From NCBI GenBank assembly GCA_044226865.1, contig JBGAGE010000002.1, positions 372,001 through 436,000 of the forward strand: a stretch of DNA of 64,000 nt, read 5' to 3'. The DNA comes from TMP-86 sp044226865 (lineage in GTDB: Bacteria; Pseudomonadota; Gammaproteobacteria; Steroidobacterales; Steroidobacteraceae). Below, piece after piece: positions 52,412-62,331 of the stretch. How positions within the stretch are numbered: position 1 is the first letter of the stretch; every line of letters begins with the position of its first letter. The notes beneath the pieces are model-generated. The model searched no databases. It was not told the origin of the DNA and worked only from the letters and a program-made list of their open reading frames with translations. A program made the translations under genes and the position numbers.

Positions 52412-54637
52412 TTGCCACGACCCTCGTCCATCACCGCCCTTTTGCTGATTTCCACGGCGATGATGGGCAATGCCCTGGGCGCGGAGCTGTGCCCTGCCCC
52501 ACCGCAGGCCAGCCCTGCGCCCAATACCCCGGTCACGGCGGGCGTCGCGGCGCCCGCCGCGGAACCCATCGCCGCGGACGACCATCGCATTCACATCGAG
52601 TCGGACACCGCCTCGGTCGATGCCAACGGCGATGCCCGGCTGGAAGGCGGGGTGGTGGTGCGGCAGGACGGGCGCAGCATTGCCGCCGACTCGGTCGACT
52701 ACGACAACGTCAACGGCAAGATCGACGTCAAGGGGGCGGTGAAATTCGAAGACCCGCAGGTGCGCGTGCGCGGCACCACCGGCAGCTTCGACACCAGCGG
52801 CAATGCCACGGTCACGGACGCGCAATTCGAGCTGCTCGACCGCAATGGCCGCGGCTCCGCCAAGTCTCTGTCGGTGAACCCCGCCGGCCGCTTCGGCTTC
52901 GACGGCGTGCGCTACACCACCTGCCCGCCCGGCGAAGAAGACTGGATGCTGAACGCGCGCTCCATCGACATCGACACCGCGAAGCAAGAGGGCATCGGAC
53001 GCGGCGTGAAGCTCACCTTCAAGGGCGTGCCCATCCTGTACACGCCCTACATCTCCTTTCCGGTGGGCGATGCGCGCAAGAGCGGCTTTCTCTTCCCCAC
53101 CATCGGCAACTCCACGCGCAGCGGCGTGCTGATCGGCGCGCCGTATTATTTCAACCTCGCGCCCAACTACGACCTGACGCTGGAGCCCGGGCTGCAATCC
53201 AAGCGCGGCGTGCAGCTCGGCGGGCAGTTCCGTTATCTCACCGCGATCAGCCGCGGCACGCTCGAGGCCAATTTCCTGCCCAACGATTCACTGTCCGGCA
53301 CCGACCGCAACTACCAGCACATCAACAGCATCACCGACTTCCGCGACGACCTGCGCCTGGACGTGAACGCCGCCAATGTCTCGGACAGCCGCTATTTCGA
53401 GGATTTCGCGCTGGGATCGGAAGCCACCAGCGTCACCTACCTCGAGCGCCGCGCGGACCTGCTCTACAAGAGCGCCGGCTGGCTGGTGCGCGCGCAGCTG
53501 CAGAATTTCCAGACCATCGATCTCGACATCGTCAACCGCCCCTACTCGCGCGTGCCGCGCGTGCAGGCCACCGGCGAATGGCCGCTGCTGGGACGCGCGC
53601 TGTCGCTGGCCTTCGACGGCGAGGCCGTCAACTTCCTGCGTGACGACGGCGTGAACGGCGTACGCGTGGACCTCTCCCCGGAATTGCGCTTCTCCAAGCG
53701 TGGCGCCGGCTATTTCTTCGAGCCCGCTGCCGGCTGGCGCTTCACTCAATATGACCTGAAGGATCAGGGCACGGGCAAACCCGCCTCGCCGACGCGCGAA
53801 TTGCCGTACTTCCGCCTGGACACCGGACTCGTGTTCGAGCGCGCCTCCGGCTCGCGTGGCCAGCGTATGCAGACCCTGGAGCCGCAACTTGTCTACACCT
53901 ACGTGCCCTACCGCAACCAGGACGGGCTGCCGGTGTTCGATACCGGTTTGCCGGATCTGAACCTGGTCGAATTGTTCCGCACCAACCGTTTCGTGGGCGC
54001 CGACCGCGTCGGTGATGCCAATCAACTCAGCGTGGGCGTGACCACGCGCCTGTTCGACCAGGCCAGCGGTGCGCAATATCTGTCGGCCACGCTGGGCCAG
54101 ACCCGCTATTTCAAGCAGCCCAGGGTCACGCTGCCCGGCGAGATCGCCCCCACCGGCAATTCCTCGGACATCGTCGGCCAACTCATGCTGACGGCCTACA
54201 AGAACTGGAACCTGAACCTCGAGTACCAATGGGATCCCTCGAATTCGCGCACCTCGAAATCCGAAGTCGCGCTGCAGTACAAGCCCGACCCGAACCGGGT
54301 CGTCAACGTCGGCTACCGGTTCCGCCGCGGCCTGCTGGAACAATGGGATGCCTCCTTCGGCTGGCCCATCGCCCGCAATTGGAATGCCGTGGGCCGGCTG
54401 ATTTACTCCACCCTCGAGCGCAAGCCCATCGAGCAGGTCGCCGGCTTCGAATACAAGAGTTGCTGCTGGCGCGTGCGGGTGGTGCAGCGCCGTTATGTCA
54501 GTACCCGGAAGGGCGAACGGGACACCTCGATTGCATTACAATTGGAACTCACAGGCTTGAGTTCGGTCGGAGTTCCCGCGGACTCCTTTCTCGAACGCAC
54601 GATCCGCGGCTATTCCAGCCGCACGGCGGAGCCGTAA
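52412..54637 (+). CDS. lptD: LPS-assembly outer-membrane protein LptD
   Basis: Forms with LptE the outer-membrane gate for lipopolysaccharide. The 741-residue protein has a signal peptide ending near ALGAELC, an N-terminal LptA-like jellyroll domain (about 50-200; repeated NGDARLEGG/ FEDPQVRVRG strands) and a large C-terminal barrel ending in RGYSSRTAEP. The TTG start is the only one that gives a signal peptide, with AAGG upstream. Cysteines near residue 28 and in the barrel fit the LptD disulfides. It heads lptD-surA-pdxA-rsmA. Confidence 0.94.
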   Translation: MPRPSSITALLLISTAMMGNALGAELCPAPPQASPAPNTPVTAGVAAPAAEPIAADDHRIHIESDTASVDANGDARLEGGVVVRQDGRSIAADSVDYDNVNGKIDVKGAVKFEDPQVRVRGTTGSFDTSGNATVTDAQFELLDRNGRGSAKSLSVNPAGRFGFDGVRYTTCPPGEEDWMLNARSIDIDTAKQEGIGRGVKLTFKGVPILYTPYISFPVGDARKSGFLFPTIGNSTRSGVLIGAPYYFNLAPNYDLTLEPGLQSKRGVQLGGQFRYLTAISRGTLEANFLPNDSLSGTDRNYQHINSITDFRDDLRLDVNAANVSDSRYFEDFALGSEATSVTYLERRADLLYKSAGWLVRAQLQNFQTIDLDIVNRPYSRVPRVQATGEWPLLGRALSLAFDGEAVNFLRDDGVNGVRVDLSPELRFSKRGAGYFFEPAAGWRFTQYDLKDQGTGKPASPTRELPYFRLDTGLVFERASGSRGQRMQTLEPQLVYTYVPYRNQDGLPVFDTGLPDLNLVELFRTNRFVGADRVGDANQLSVGVTTRLFDQASGAQYLSATLGQTRYFKQPRVTLPGEIAPTGNSSDIVGQLMLTAYKNWNLNLEYQWDPSNSRTSKSEVALQYKPDPNRVVNVGYRFRRGLLEQWDASFGWPIARNWNAVGRLIYSTLERKPIEQVAGFEYKSCCWRVRVVQRRYVSTRKGERDTSIALQLELTGLSSVGVPADSFLERTIRGYSSRTAEP

Positions 54638-55963
54638 ATGACAGGCAGTGTTGGCATGCGATACATCAAGACCCTCGGGCTGGTTTTTTCCTTCAGCCTG
54701 GCAATGGCAGGCACGGCGGCGGCGCAGACGCGCGACATCGGCTCGCACGGCGAGCTGCTCGACCGCATCGCCGCCATCGTCAATGACGGTGTGGTGCTGA
54801 AGAGCGAACTGGACGCTCAGGTGGACGCCGTCACCAAGCGCCTGGAGGAACAGAAGGTGGAGCTGCCTTCCCCCAGCGTGCTCAAGCAACAGGTGCTGGA
54901 GCGCCTGGTGCTGCAGGAGATCCAGCAGCAGCGCGCGGCCAAGGTGGGCCTGACCATTCCCGATGAGCAATTGAACGGCGCGCTGCAGGAGATCGCGGCG
55001 CGCAACAAGATCCCGTTCGACAAGCTCCCCACGGCGCTGGAGTCGCAGGGCATCGACTACAAGCAATACCGCGAGTCCATGCGCAAGGAAATGGTGCTCT
55101 CCACGCTGCGCCAGCGCGACGTCATCGCCAAGATCAACGTCACCCCGCGCGAGCTCGACCAATACCTCGCGCGCCAGCAGAACGCGGCCACCAACGACGA
55201 ATTCAACGTCTCCCACATCCTGCTCTCGCTGCCGCAGGCCGCCACGCCGCAGCAGCTCGCCGAGATCACGAAGAAAGCGCAGGACCTCGCCGCGCGTGCC
55301 CGCAACGGCGAGGACTTCGGGCAGCTCGCCATCGCCAATTCCAACGGCCAGACCGCCCTCGACGGCGGCTCGCTCGGCTGGCGCAAGGGCTCGCAGATGC
55401 CGCAGTTCATCCTCGACCTCATCACCAAGATGAAGCCGGGCGAGATCAGCGACCCGGTGCGCACGCCCAGCGGCTTTCACATCGTCAAGCTCAACGAGCG
55501 GCGCGGTGGCGAAGCGCAGGTCATCGTCAACCAAATCCATGTGCGCCACATCCTGATGAAGCCCAACGAGCTGGACGACGATGAAACGGTGCGCCAGAAG
55601 CTGGACAAGATCCGCGACCGCATCATGAAGGGCGAGGATTTCGCCGGCATCGCCTCCACCACCTCCGAGGACCCGGGCTCCGCGCCGGACGGCGGCGACC
55701 TGGGCTGGACCGGCCCGGGCACCTTCGTGCCGGAATTCGACAAGGCCATCGCGGACCTGAAGGAGAAGGAGATCAGCGAGCCCTTCAAGACACGCTATGG
55801 CTGGCACATCGTGCAGATGCTCGGCACCCGCACCTATGACAGCACGGACGATGTGCGCCGGCAGCGGGCCTTCGCGGCCATCCGCGAAAGCAAGGCCGAC
55901 GAGGAAACGGAGTTGTGGTTGCGGCGTCTGCGTGATGAGGCATACGTCGAAACCAAGATGTAG
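54638..55963 (+). CDS. surA: Periplasmic chaperone and PPIase SurA
   Basis: Escorts outer-membrane proteins, including LptD, to the BAM complex. The 441-residue protein has a signal peptide, a SurA N-domain (DRIAAIVNDGVVLKSELD onward) and two parvulin domains (about 185-285 and 300-400). GGAG lies six bases before the ATG; a second ATG six codons later is possible. It starts immediately after the lptD stop. Confidence 0.97.
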   Translation: MTGSVGMRYIKTLGLVFSFSLAMAGTAAAQTRDIGSHGELLDRIAAIVNDGVVLKSELDAQVDAVTKRLEEQKVELPSPSVLKQQVLERLVLQEIQQQRAAKVGLTIPDEQLNGALQEIAARNKIPFDKLPTALESQGIDYKQYRESMRKEMVLSTLRQRDVIAKINVTPRELDQYLARQQNAATNDEFNVSHILLSLPQAATPQQLAEITKKAQDLAARARNGEDFGQLAIANSNGQTALDGGSLGWRKGSQMPQFILDLITKMKPGEISDPVRTPSGFHIVKLNERRGGEAQVIVNQIHVRHILMKPNELDDDETVRQKLDKIRDRIMKGEDFAGIASTTSEDPGSAPDGGDLGWTGPGTFVPEFDKAIADLKEKEISEPFKTRYGWHIVQMLGTRTYDSTDDVRRQRAFAAIRESKADEETELWLRRLRDEAYVETKM

Positions 55964-56940
55964 TGCACACGCCGCGCATCGTCATCACCTGCGGTGAGCC
56001 GGCGGGCATCGGCCCGGACATCTGCGTGTCGCTCGCGCAGCGCGATTGGGAATGCGACCTGCTCGTCGCCGGCGATGCCGCCGTGCTCCAATCCGCCGCC
56101 ACCGCCCTGAAGCTGCCGCTTGTCCTCGAAACCTACGCAGCCTCGCAGCCACGACGGGCGCATCGCGCCGGAACGTTGAAGCTACTGCACATCCCCACCC
56201 GGACGCCGGTGGAACCCGGCAGGCTGGATGCCCGCAACGCCGCCCATGTCCTCGAGATCCTGGACCGCGCCTGCGATGGCTGCCTGAACGGCGAGTTCGA
56301 CGCCATGGTCACCGCGCCCGTGCAGAAGAGCATCATCATGGACGCGGGCTTCACCTTCACCGGTCACACCGAATACCTGGCGCAGCGCTGCCGCGCGGCG
56401 CTGCCGGTGATGATGCTCGCCGGCGGCGCGCTGCGCGTGGCGCTGGTGACCACCCACCTGCCGCTGTCGCAGGTGCCCGCCGCCATCACGCGCGAGCGGC
56501 TCGAGGCCACCTTGCGCATCGTGCACACGCAGATGCAACGCCTGTTCGGCATCGACTCCCCGCGCCTGCGGCTGCTCGGCTTGAACCCGCATGCCGGGGA
56601 AGCCGGCCACCTGGGCCGCGAGGAAATCGAGGTGATCGAGCCCGTGGCCACGGCCCTGCGGCGCGAGGGCATGCGCATAGAAGGGCCGGTGCCGGCCGAT
56701 ACCGCGTTCAATCGCGATCAACTCGAGGGCGCCGATGCGATCATCGCCATGTACCACGACCAGGGCCTGCCCGTGCTGAAGCACGCGGCCTTCGACACCG
56801 CGGTCAACATCACCCTGGGACTGCCCATCATCCGTGTCAGCGTGGACCACGGCACGGCGCTGGCGCTGGCGCGCACCGGCAAGGCATCCGACACCAGCCT
56901 GTGCAGCGCGCTCGAGGCCGCCATCGGCATGGCGCGCTGA
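55963..56940 (+). CDS. pdxA: 4-hydroxythreonine-4-phosphate dehydrogenase
   Basis: NAD-dependent oxidation step in pyridoxal phosphate synthesis. The 325-residue protein has the family start IVITCGEPAGIGPD, the metal ligands in GHTEYLAQR, NPHAGEAGHLG and MYHDQGLPVLK, and the C-terminal RVSVDHGTALALA. The GTG overlaps the surA stop by one base; rsmA starts in its own stop. Confidence 0.97.
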   Translation: MHTPRIVITCGEPAGIGPDICVSLAQRDWECDLLVAGDAAVLQSAATALKLPLVLETYAASQPRRAHRAGTLKLLHIPTRTPVEPGRLDARNAAHVLEILDRACDGCLNGEFDAMVTAPVQKSIIMDAGFTFTGHTEYLAQRCRAALPVMMLAGGALRVALVTTHLPLSQVPAAITRERLEATLRIVHTQMQRLFGIDSPRLRLLGLNPHAGEAGHLGREEIEVIEPVATALRREGMRIEGPVPADTAFNRDQLEGADAIIAMYHDQGLPVLKHAAFDTAVNITLGLPIIRVSVDHGTALALARTGKASDTSLCSALEAAIGMAR

Positions 56941-57752
56941 TGGCCGTCCGCAAGCGCTTCGGCCAGCACTTCCTGCACGATGCGAAGGTGATCGGCCGCA
57001 TCCTCGATGCCATCGATCCCAAGCCCGGCGAGCGCCTGATCGAGATCGGTCCGGGGCGCGGCGCCATTACCTGGCCGTTGCTGGAACGCGCCGGGCATCT
57101 GGAGGTCATCGAGATCGACCGCGACCTGGCCGCCGCGCTGGCCACCCGTGCGCGCACCCAGGCGCCCGGCCGGCTGCAGATTCACGTGCAGGATGCGCTG
57201 CGCACGGATTTCCTCGCGCTGCGCGGCGCGGGCCCGCCGCTGCGAATCGTCGGCAACCTGCCCTACAACATCTCCACGCCCCTGCTGTTTCACCTGCTGG
57301 AAGCGCGCGCGGCCATCGCCGACATGCATTTCATGCTGCAGAAGGAAGTGGTCGACCGCATCGTCGCCGCCCCCAACAGCAAGCAATACGGGCGCCTCGG
57401 CGTGATGCTCTCGGTGTTTGCCAGGGCCGAGTGGCTGTTCGATGTGGGACGGGGCTCGTTCCAGCCGCCGCCCAAGGTCACCTCGGCGGTGTTGCGCCTC
57501 ATACCCTCGCTGCAACCGCGGTACCCCGGCATGAGCGAACTCGGCACGGGGGCCGAAGCGGCCCTGCGGCGCGTGGTGACCGCCGCGTTCTCGCAGCGGC
57601 GCAAGACGCTGCGCAACGCGTTGGCCGGCCTGGTCGAGGCGGATGCGATGCGCGCCTGCGGCATCGATCCGCAATGGCGCGCCGAGGTGTTGGCGCCGGC
57701 GCAATTCGTGCAGCTCGCGGCGCTCGCGCCGGCCCTCACTGCGGAACGGTGA
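56940..57752 (+). CDS. rsmA: 16S rRNA A1518/A1519 dimethyltransferase
   Basis: Dimethylates two adenosines near the 16S 3' end (KsgA). The 270-residue protein has FGQHFLHD, the SAM motif IEIGPGRGAIT, and the catalytic NLPYNIST. The ATG shares a base with the pdxA stop. In many gammaproteobacteria apaG follows; here a 5.9 kb block intervenes. Confidence 0.98.
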   Translation: MAVRKRFGQHFLHDAKVIGRILDAIDPKPGERLIEIGPGRGAITWPLLERAGHLEVIEIDRDLAAALATRARTQAPGRLQIHVQDALRTDFLALRGAGPPLRIVGNLPYNISTPLLFHLLEARAAIADMHFMLQKEVVDRIVAAPNSKQYGRLGVMLSVFARAEWLFDVGRGSFQPPPKVTSAVLRLIPSLQPRYPGMSELGTGAEAALRRVVTAAFSQRRKTLRNALAGLVEADAMRACGIDPQWRAEVLAPAQFVQLAALAPALTAER

Positions 57753-57911
57753 TTGAATGGATCGAGCAACCGGGGGAATGCAGGCGCGCCCTCACGGCGG
57801 CGCCCCTGCCGAAGTGGCGTGAGGCGATTCCCGCCCCCCGCGGCCCGCCGCTACAATTTCTATACAAGTGGCGCGCCGGCCCGCGCAACGCTCCTGCCAC
57901 AATGGCGCCGC

Positions 57912-58790
57912 ATGCACGCGGCACCTTCTCAACGCGACAGGCGCATCGTTCAACTCCTGCGGCGCTGGTGGCTGGCGGGCTGCTGCGCGCTGGGCATTGC
58001 CGCCGCGGGCGCGACCGCCGCGCCGGCGGCCGCGCCTGACACGGACAGCGCCCCCGATCCGGCACCCAGCTGGCGCTTGGGCATAGCGCTGGGCTACGGG
58101 TCCAAATCCAATCCGCTGATCCAATCGCATGCCGTGTCCCTACCCTTCAACGTCGATGTGGCCTGGTTCGGCAAGCACTGGTTCTTCGACAACGGCGATC
58201 TGGGCCTGACGCTGGTCGACGCCGACGCCGCGACCGTGTCGCTGGTAGGGCGCGTCAACAGCGAACGGGTGTTCTTCGGACGCACCGAGTCGCGCCTCGC
58301 CAGCCTGAGCGCGGCGGGAGCCCCCCTGCAGGATGTACAGACGGTGAAGCCGCCGGACCGGCACTACGCCATCGAAGTAGGCATGGAGGTGATGAAGGAC
58401 GGGCGCTGGGGCCAGCTCATCGCCAGCGCCTATCGCGACGCGAGCGGCACGCACGATGGTTTCGAGGCGGGCATGGAATATGCCTATCGCTGGCATGGCG
58501 CCCGCTGGGTGCTGGAGCCGAATATGTCACTGCGCTACAAGAGCGCGGCCCTCAACGACTACTATTGGGGCGTGAGGGACGATGAAGCCAATCCCGCCCT
58601 GCCCGCCTATCACGCCGGCAGCGGCATCACTGCCGGCGCAGGCCTGCGCAGCAGCTATCACCTGACGCCCCACGTGCGCCTCGCCGCGAGCCTCGCTTAC
58701 GAGCGACTGCCCGCCAGCATCACCCGCAGCCCGATCGTGCGGGAAGCGCATGTGCTCGGCTGGTTTGCCGGCCTTGCGTACCGCTTCTGA
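57912..58790 (+). CDS. MipA/OmpV-family outer-membrane protein
   Basis: A 292-residue barrel protein. The ATG giving MHAAPSQRDRRIVQLLRRWW precedes a signal-like hydrophobic stretch (about 20-40). MipA/OmpV features are the RLGIALGYGSKSNPL strand, GLRSSYHLTPHVRLAASL, and a C-terminal Phe (AGLAYRF). An earlier in-frame ATG (57753) would add 53 residues without a signal. It is the first gene of the module with DUF3019 and a two-component system. Confidence 0.82.
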   Translation: MHAAPSQRDRRIVQLLRRWWLAGCCALGIAAAGATAAPAAAPDTDSAPDPAPSWRLGIALGYGSKSNPLIQSHAVSLPFNVDVAWFGKHWFFDNGDLGLTLVDADAATVSLVGRVNSERVFFGRTESRLASLSAAGAPLQDVQTVKPPDRHYAIEVGMEVMKDGRWGQLIASAYRDASGTHDGFEAGMEYAYRWHGARWVLEPNMSLRYKSAALNDYYWGVRDDEANPALPAYHAGSGITAGAGLRSSYHLTPHVRLAASLAYERLPASITRSPIVREAHVLGWFAGLAYRF

Positions 58791-58791
58791 C

Positions 58792-59211
58792 ATGCGCCGC
58801 CTGCTGCTGCTCGCGTTGCTGAGCTTGCCCGCCGCCGCGGCCGACCCGCCCGGCGCCATGGCGTCCCCGGCCACCACGGCGGGCGCGCTGCTGCGTGTCA
58901 GACCGCAACTGTGCATCGTCGATCGCTTTGCCAACAGCTGCGAGTCGGTGTTCCAGATCTACTGGCGCAGCCAGCAGGGCGGGAATTACTGCCTCGACAC
59001 CGACCAGCAGCCCTCGCCCCTGCAGTGCTGGAGCCAGGCCGACAACGGCGACTGGCGCGAGCGGCGCAGCGTCGAGCACGATTTCCTGTATCGCCTGACC
59101 GAGGGCAAGGGCGGACCGGCGCTGGCCACGGCCAAGGTCCAGGTGCTGCGCATCGACAACCCGGACCGGCGGCGCCAGCGCCGCGGACGACACGTATGGG
59201 ACGTGTTGTGA
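58792..59211 (+). CDS. Exported DUF3019 protein
   Basis: A 139-residue protein with a signal peptide (MRRLLLLALLSLPAAAA) and the DUF3019 pattern: RPQLCIVDRFANSCES, IYWRS, and CLDTDQQPSPLQCW, giving four cysteines likely paired in the periplasm. The C-terminus is basic. It starts one base after the MipA-like stop and overlaps the response regulator GTG. DUF3019 genes often sit with MipA-like and RstAB-like genes; the function is unknown. Confidence 0.82.
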   Translation: MRRLLLLALLSLPAAAADPPGAMASPATTAGALLRVRPQLCIVDRFANSCESVFQIYWRSQQGGNYCLDTDQQPSPLQCWSQADNGDWRERRSVEHDFLYRLTEGKGGPALATAKVQVLRIDNPDRRRQRRGRHVWDVL

Positions 59212-59927
59212 GCGCGACCGCGGTGGACATCCTGCTGGTGGAAGACGACCGGCGGCTGGCGGCGCTCACCGCGGAATACCTCGAACAGAACGGCTTGCGT
59301 GTGGCCATCGAAGCGCGCGGCGACCGCGCGGTCGAGCGCTTCGCGTGCGAGCGGCCGCGGCTGGTGCTGCTCGACCTGATGCTTCCGGGCCTGGATGGCC
59401 TGTCGATCTGCCGCGCCATCAGAAATGTACACGAGGCGCCCATACTGATGCTGACCGCGCGCGACACCGATCTCGACCAGGTGATCGGACTGGAGGCGGG
59501 AGCCGACGACTACGTCACCAAGCCCGTCGACCCCATCGTGCTGCTGGCGCGCGTGCGCGCGCTGCTGCGCCGCGCCGACCGCACACCGGCGGCCGCTCCC
59601 AGGAATGCCGACATCGTGCTCGGCGAGCTGCGCATCAGCCCCGCCTCGCGCGAGGCGTCGTTGCGCGGCGTGCCGGTGAGCCTGACCACGCAGGAATTCG
59701 AGCTGCTGCTGCTGTTGGCATCGCGCGCCGGCGAACTGATCAGCCGCGATGATGTGTTCCGCGCGATGCGCGGCATCGACTACAACGGCGTGGACCGTTC
59801 CATCGACGGGCGCATTTCCAAGCTGCGCCGCAAGCTGGGCGACGATGCCACCGCGCCCGCGCGCATCAAGACCGTGTGGGGCAAGGGTTACCTGCTCGCT
59901 CCCGACGCCTGGCGGAGCGAGCCGTGA
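59208..59927 (+). CDS. OmpR-family response regulator
   Basis: A 239-residue regulator with a receiver domain (phosphorylatable Asp56 in LLDLMLPGLDG; acidic pair in LLVEDD; Lys in VTKPVDP) and a C-terminal winged helix (about 140-235). The GTG overlapping the DUF3019 stop is chosen; an in-frame ATG 12 bases earlier is the alternative. With the kinase it forms an RstAB-like pair that may control the MipA/DUF3019 genes. Confidence 0.93.
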   Translation: MSATAVDILLVEDDRRLAALTAEYLEQNGLRVAIEARGDRAVERFACERPRLVLLDLMLPGLDGLSICRAIRNVHEAPILMLTARDTDLDQVIGLEAGADDYVTKPVDPIVLLARVRALLRRADRTPAAAPRNADIVLGELRISPASREASLRGVPVSLTTQEFELLLLLASRAGELISRDDVFRAMRGIDYNGVDRSIDGRISKLRRKLGDDATAPARIKTVWGKGYLLAPDAWRSEP

Positions 59928-61324
59928 GCGAGGCGCCCGGCGCGGCCCCCGCCGCGCCGACCCGGTCCGCCATGCGGCCGGCGACGCTGGGATCCACGCG
60001 GTACACCATGCGGTACCGCCATCTGCTCATCCAGACGTACGTGTTCCTGGCGGGCGGACTCATCGCCGTCACCGCATTGCTCGACTTGGGTTTCAACGCC
60101 CTGTTGGAACGGCAGGCGCGGACGGAGGATCCGTGGCGGCAGTCCACCATCGCCCTGATCGAGACGGCGCTGGAAAAGGCACCGCCGCAAGAACGGCCCG
60201 CGCTGGCCGCGCAGTTGGCGGTGAGCAGCGGCATGGGCGTGCAAGTGCTGGACGCCGATGACATCGCCACCTCGTCCGCCGCCGCGGGCGAGTCGCTGGT
60301 CGATACACAGGGGCGCACCTACTATTTGCGCCGCCCGGCCGGATTCGCCGGCGCCATCCGCTTCGGGCCGCTGCCGCCACCCGCCGACAGCCGCGCGATC
60401 CGCTACCTGCCCGCGCTGTTCTACCTGTCGATCCTCGTCATCGTCGGCCTGTGGTTGCGTCCACTGCTGCGCGACCTGCGGCTGCTCACGGATGCCGCGC
60501 AGAACTTCGCCGCCGATTATCGCGAGCCCCTGCACGTGGCGCCGCACATGCGCCGCCTCAACAGCCTGGGCGCGAATCTCGATGCCATGTCGCAGCAGCT
60601 CAGCCGGTTGATCCAGCATCAGAAAGAGCTGACCGCCGCACTGTCGCATGAAATGCGCACCCCGCTGGCGCGCATCCGTTTTGCGTTGGCCGTCATCGGC
60701 AACCAGAGCGAGCCAGGCGTGAAGGCGCGGCTGACGGAGATCAACGGCGATGTGCAGCAGATCGACGAGCTCATCGCCCGCATCCTGGAGTTCGCACGGC
60801 TGGACCATCCGGACGTGCGCATGCACTGGCAGCGCGTGACGGTGCAGGATTGGCTGCGCCAGGTGCTCCCCTCACCTTCCGCCACCGGGCCCGCCGTCGA
60901 GGTAAATCTCGCGCCCGGCTGCGACTCGCTGCAGATGGAACCCAGGCTGATGGAATTGGCGCTGAGCAACCTGCTCGCCAATGCCGTCCGCTACGCGCAA
61001 CGACGCGTGCAGTTGACCCTGTCGAGCACGGCGGGCACGAACTGCATCTGCGTGGAGGACGATGGCGAAGGGGTGCCGGAAGCCGAACGGGAAGCCGTAT
61101 TCCGCGCCTTCCGGCGTCTGGACACACGAGCCAACCAGGAAGTGGGCGGCCACGGCCTCGGACTTGCCATCGTGGCGCGGGTGGCGGCGCTGCATGGGGG
61201 CGAAGCCAGCGTGAGCACCAGCGCCGCCCTGGGCGGCGCCTGCTTCAAGTTGAGCTGGCCGGCGGACCACGCACAGGAGCGGCGGATCGACCCGCCGCCT
61301 GACGCACCGGGCGGGCCTCAGTAA
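59924..61324 (+). CDS. Sensor histidine kinase, RstB-like
   Basis: A 466-residue kinase with two membrane helices (about 40-62 and 158-180) flanking a small periplasmic domain, then a HAMP-like region, the dimerisation box with His242 in ALSHEMRTPLARI, and ATPase motifs (N box LSNLLANAVRYA, G1 EDDGEGVP, G2 GHGLGLAIV). GTG overlaps the regulator's stop. Its 3' end overlaps the convergent cydB gene by seven bases. Confidence 0.92.
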   Translation: MSEAPGAAPAAPTRSAMRPATLGSTRYTMRYRHLLIQTYVFLAGGLIAVTALLDLGFNALLERQARTEDPWRQSTIALIETALEKAPPQERPALAAQLAVSSGMGVQVLDADDIATSSAAAGESLVDTQGRTYYLRRPAGFAGAIRFGPLPPPADSRAIRYLPALFYLSILVIVGLWLRPLLRDLRLLTDAAQNFAADYREPLHVAPHMRRLNSLGANLDAMSQQLSRLIQHQKELTAALSHEMRTPLARIRFALAVIGNQSEPGVKARLTEINGDVQQIDELIARILEFARLDHPDVRMHWQRVTVQDWLRQVLPSPSATGPAVEVNLAPGCDSLQMEPRLMELALSNLLANAVRYAQRRVQLTLSSTAGTNCICVEDDGEGVPEAEREAVFRAFRRLDTRANQEVGGHGLGLAIVARVAALHGGEASVSTSAALGGACFKLSWPADHAQERRIDPPPDAPGGPQ

Positions 61325-62331
61325 TAGGTCAGGGGCCGGGCCTTGCCGCGGAACACCCGGTAGGCGAACACGTTGTAGGCAATGATGAACGGCAGCACCA
61401 CCACCACGCCCAGGAACACGATCCACAGCGATTCGGTGGCGCTCGCCGCCTGCATGGCGGTGATGCGATCGACCACCAGGAAGGGATAGGTACTGTAAGC
61501 CAACCCGCCGGCGGCCAGCGTGAACATGCCCACGGTGCAGGCGAATGGCACCCACGCGTGCCGGTCTCCCGGCTGCGGCAGCCTTGCCAGGGTGCGCAGC
61601 GTGAGCGCGAAAAAAACGGCGGTGAGCAGCGGCACGGGAGAGAGCAGCAGCAGGTTCGGCATGCTGAACCAGCGCTCGAAAATGCGCGGGCTCACCCACG
61701 GCGTGCCCACCGAGACGGCGAGGATCCCGGCGCCCGTGAGCCACAGGCTGCGCTGCGCCCAGTCGACGGCGCGCTTCTGCAGGTCGCCCTCGGTGCGCAT
61801 CACCAGCCACACCGCGCCCATCAGCGTGTATCCGGAGACCACGCACAGCGCGATCAGCGCGGCGAACAGCCGCGCGCTCCAGCCACTCGCGAAGCCCAGC
61901 ACGTACCAGCCCAGCATGTAGCCCTGGGCGGCGGCGGTGACCCAGGAGCCGGCGTAGAAGGCCGTGTTCCAGGCGGAGCGATGCGAATCGCGCGCCTTGA
62001 CGCGAAAGTCGAAGGCGGCGCCACGCACGATCAGCCCGATGAGCATGACGGCCACCGGCAGGTACAGCGCGGTGAGAATGACACCATGCGCGAGCGGAAA
62101 GGCCACCAGCAGCACCCCGATCCCCAGCACCAGCCAAGTTTCGTTGGCATCCCAGTACGGGCCGATGGAGGCCAGCATCGTGTCCTTGTCGGTGTCGCCG
62201 GCGCGGCGCAGCAGGATCCCCACGCCCAGGTCATAGCCATCGAGCACCACGTAGGCCAGCATGGACACGCCCATGAGCCCGAGGAACACCAGCGGCAACC
62301 ATTCGTGCGCGTGGCCGGGGACCGGGATCAT
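61318..62331 (-). CDS. cioB: Cytochrome bd-type quinol oxidase subunit II (CioB)
   Basis: A 337-residue membrane protein of the CydB family with about eight helices and a MLAYVVLDGYDLGVG start region. It forms the second subunit of a bd-type terminal oxidase. The ATG overlaps the upstream subunit I gene by four bases. No CydX-like small gene is seen downstream. Confidence 0.92.
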   Translation of the reverse strand: MIPVPGHAHEWLPLVFLGLMGVSMLAYVVLDGYDLGVGILLRRAGDTDKDTMLASIGPYWDANETWLVLGIGVLLVAFPLAHGVILTALYLPVAVMLIGLIVRGAAFDFRVKARDSHRSAWNTAFYAGSWVTAAAQGYMLGWYVLGFASGWSARLFAALIALCVVSGYTLMGAVWLVMRTEGDLQKRAVDWAQRSLWLTGAGILAVSVGTPWVSPRIFERWFSMPNLLLLSPVPLLTAVFFALTLRTLARLPQPGDRHAWVPFACTVGMFTLAAGGLAYSTYPFLVVDRITAMQAASATESLWIVFLGVVVVLPFIIAYNVFAYRVFRGKARPLTYY

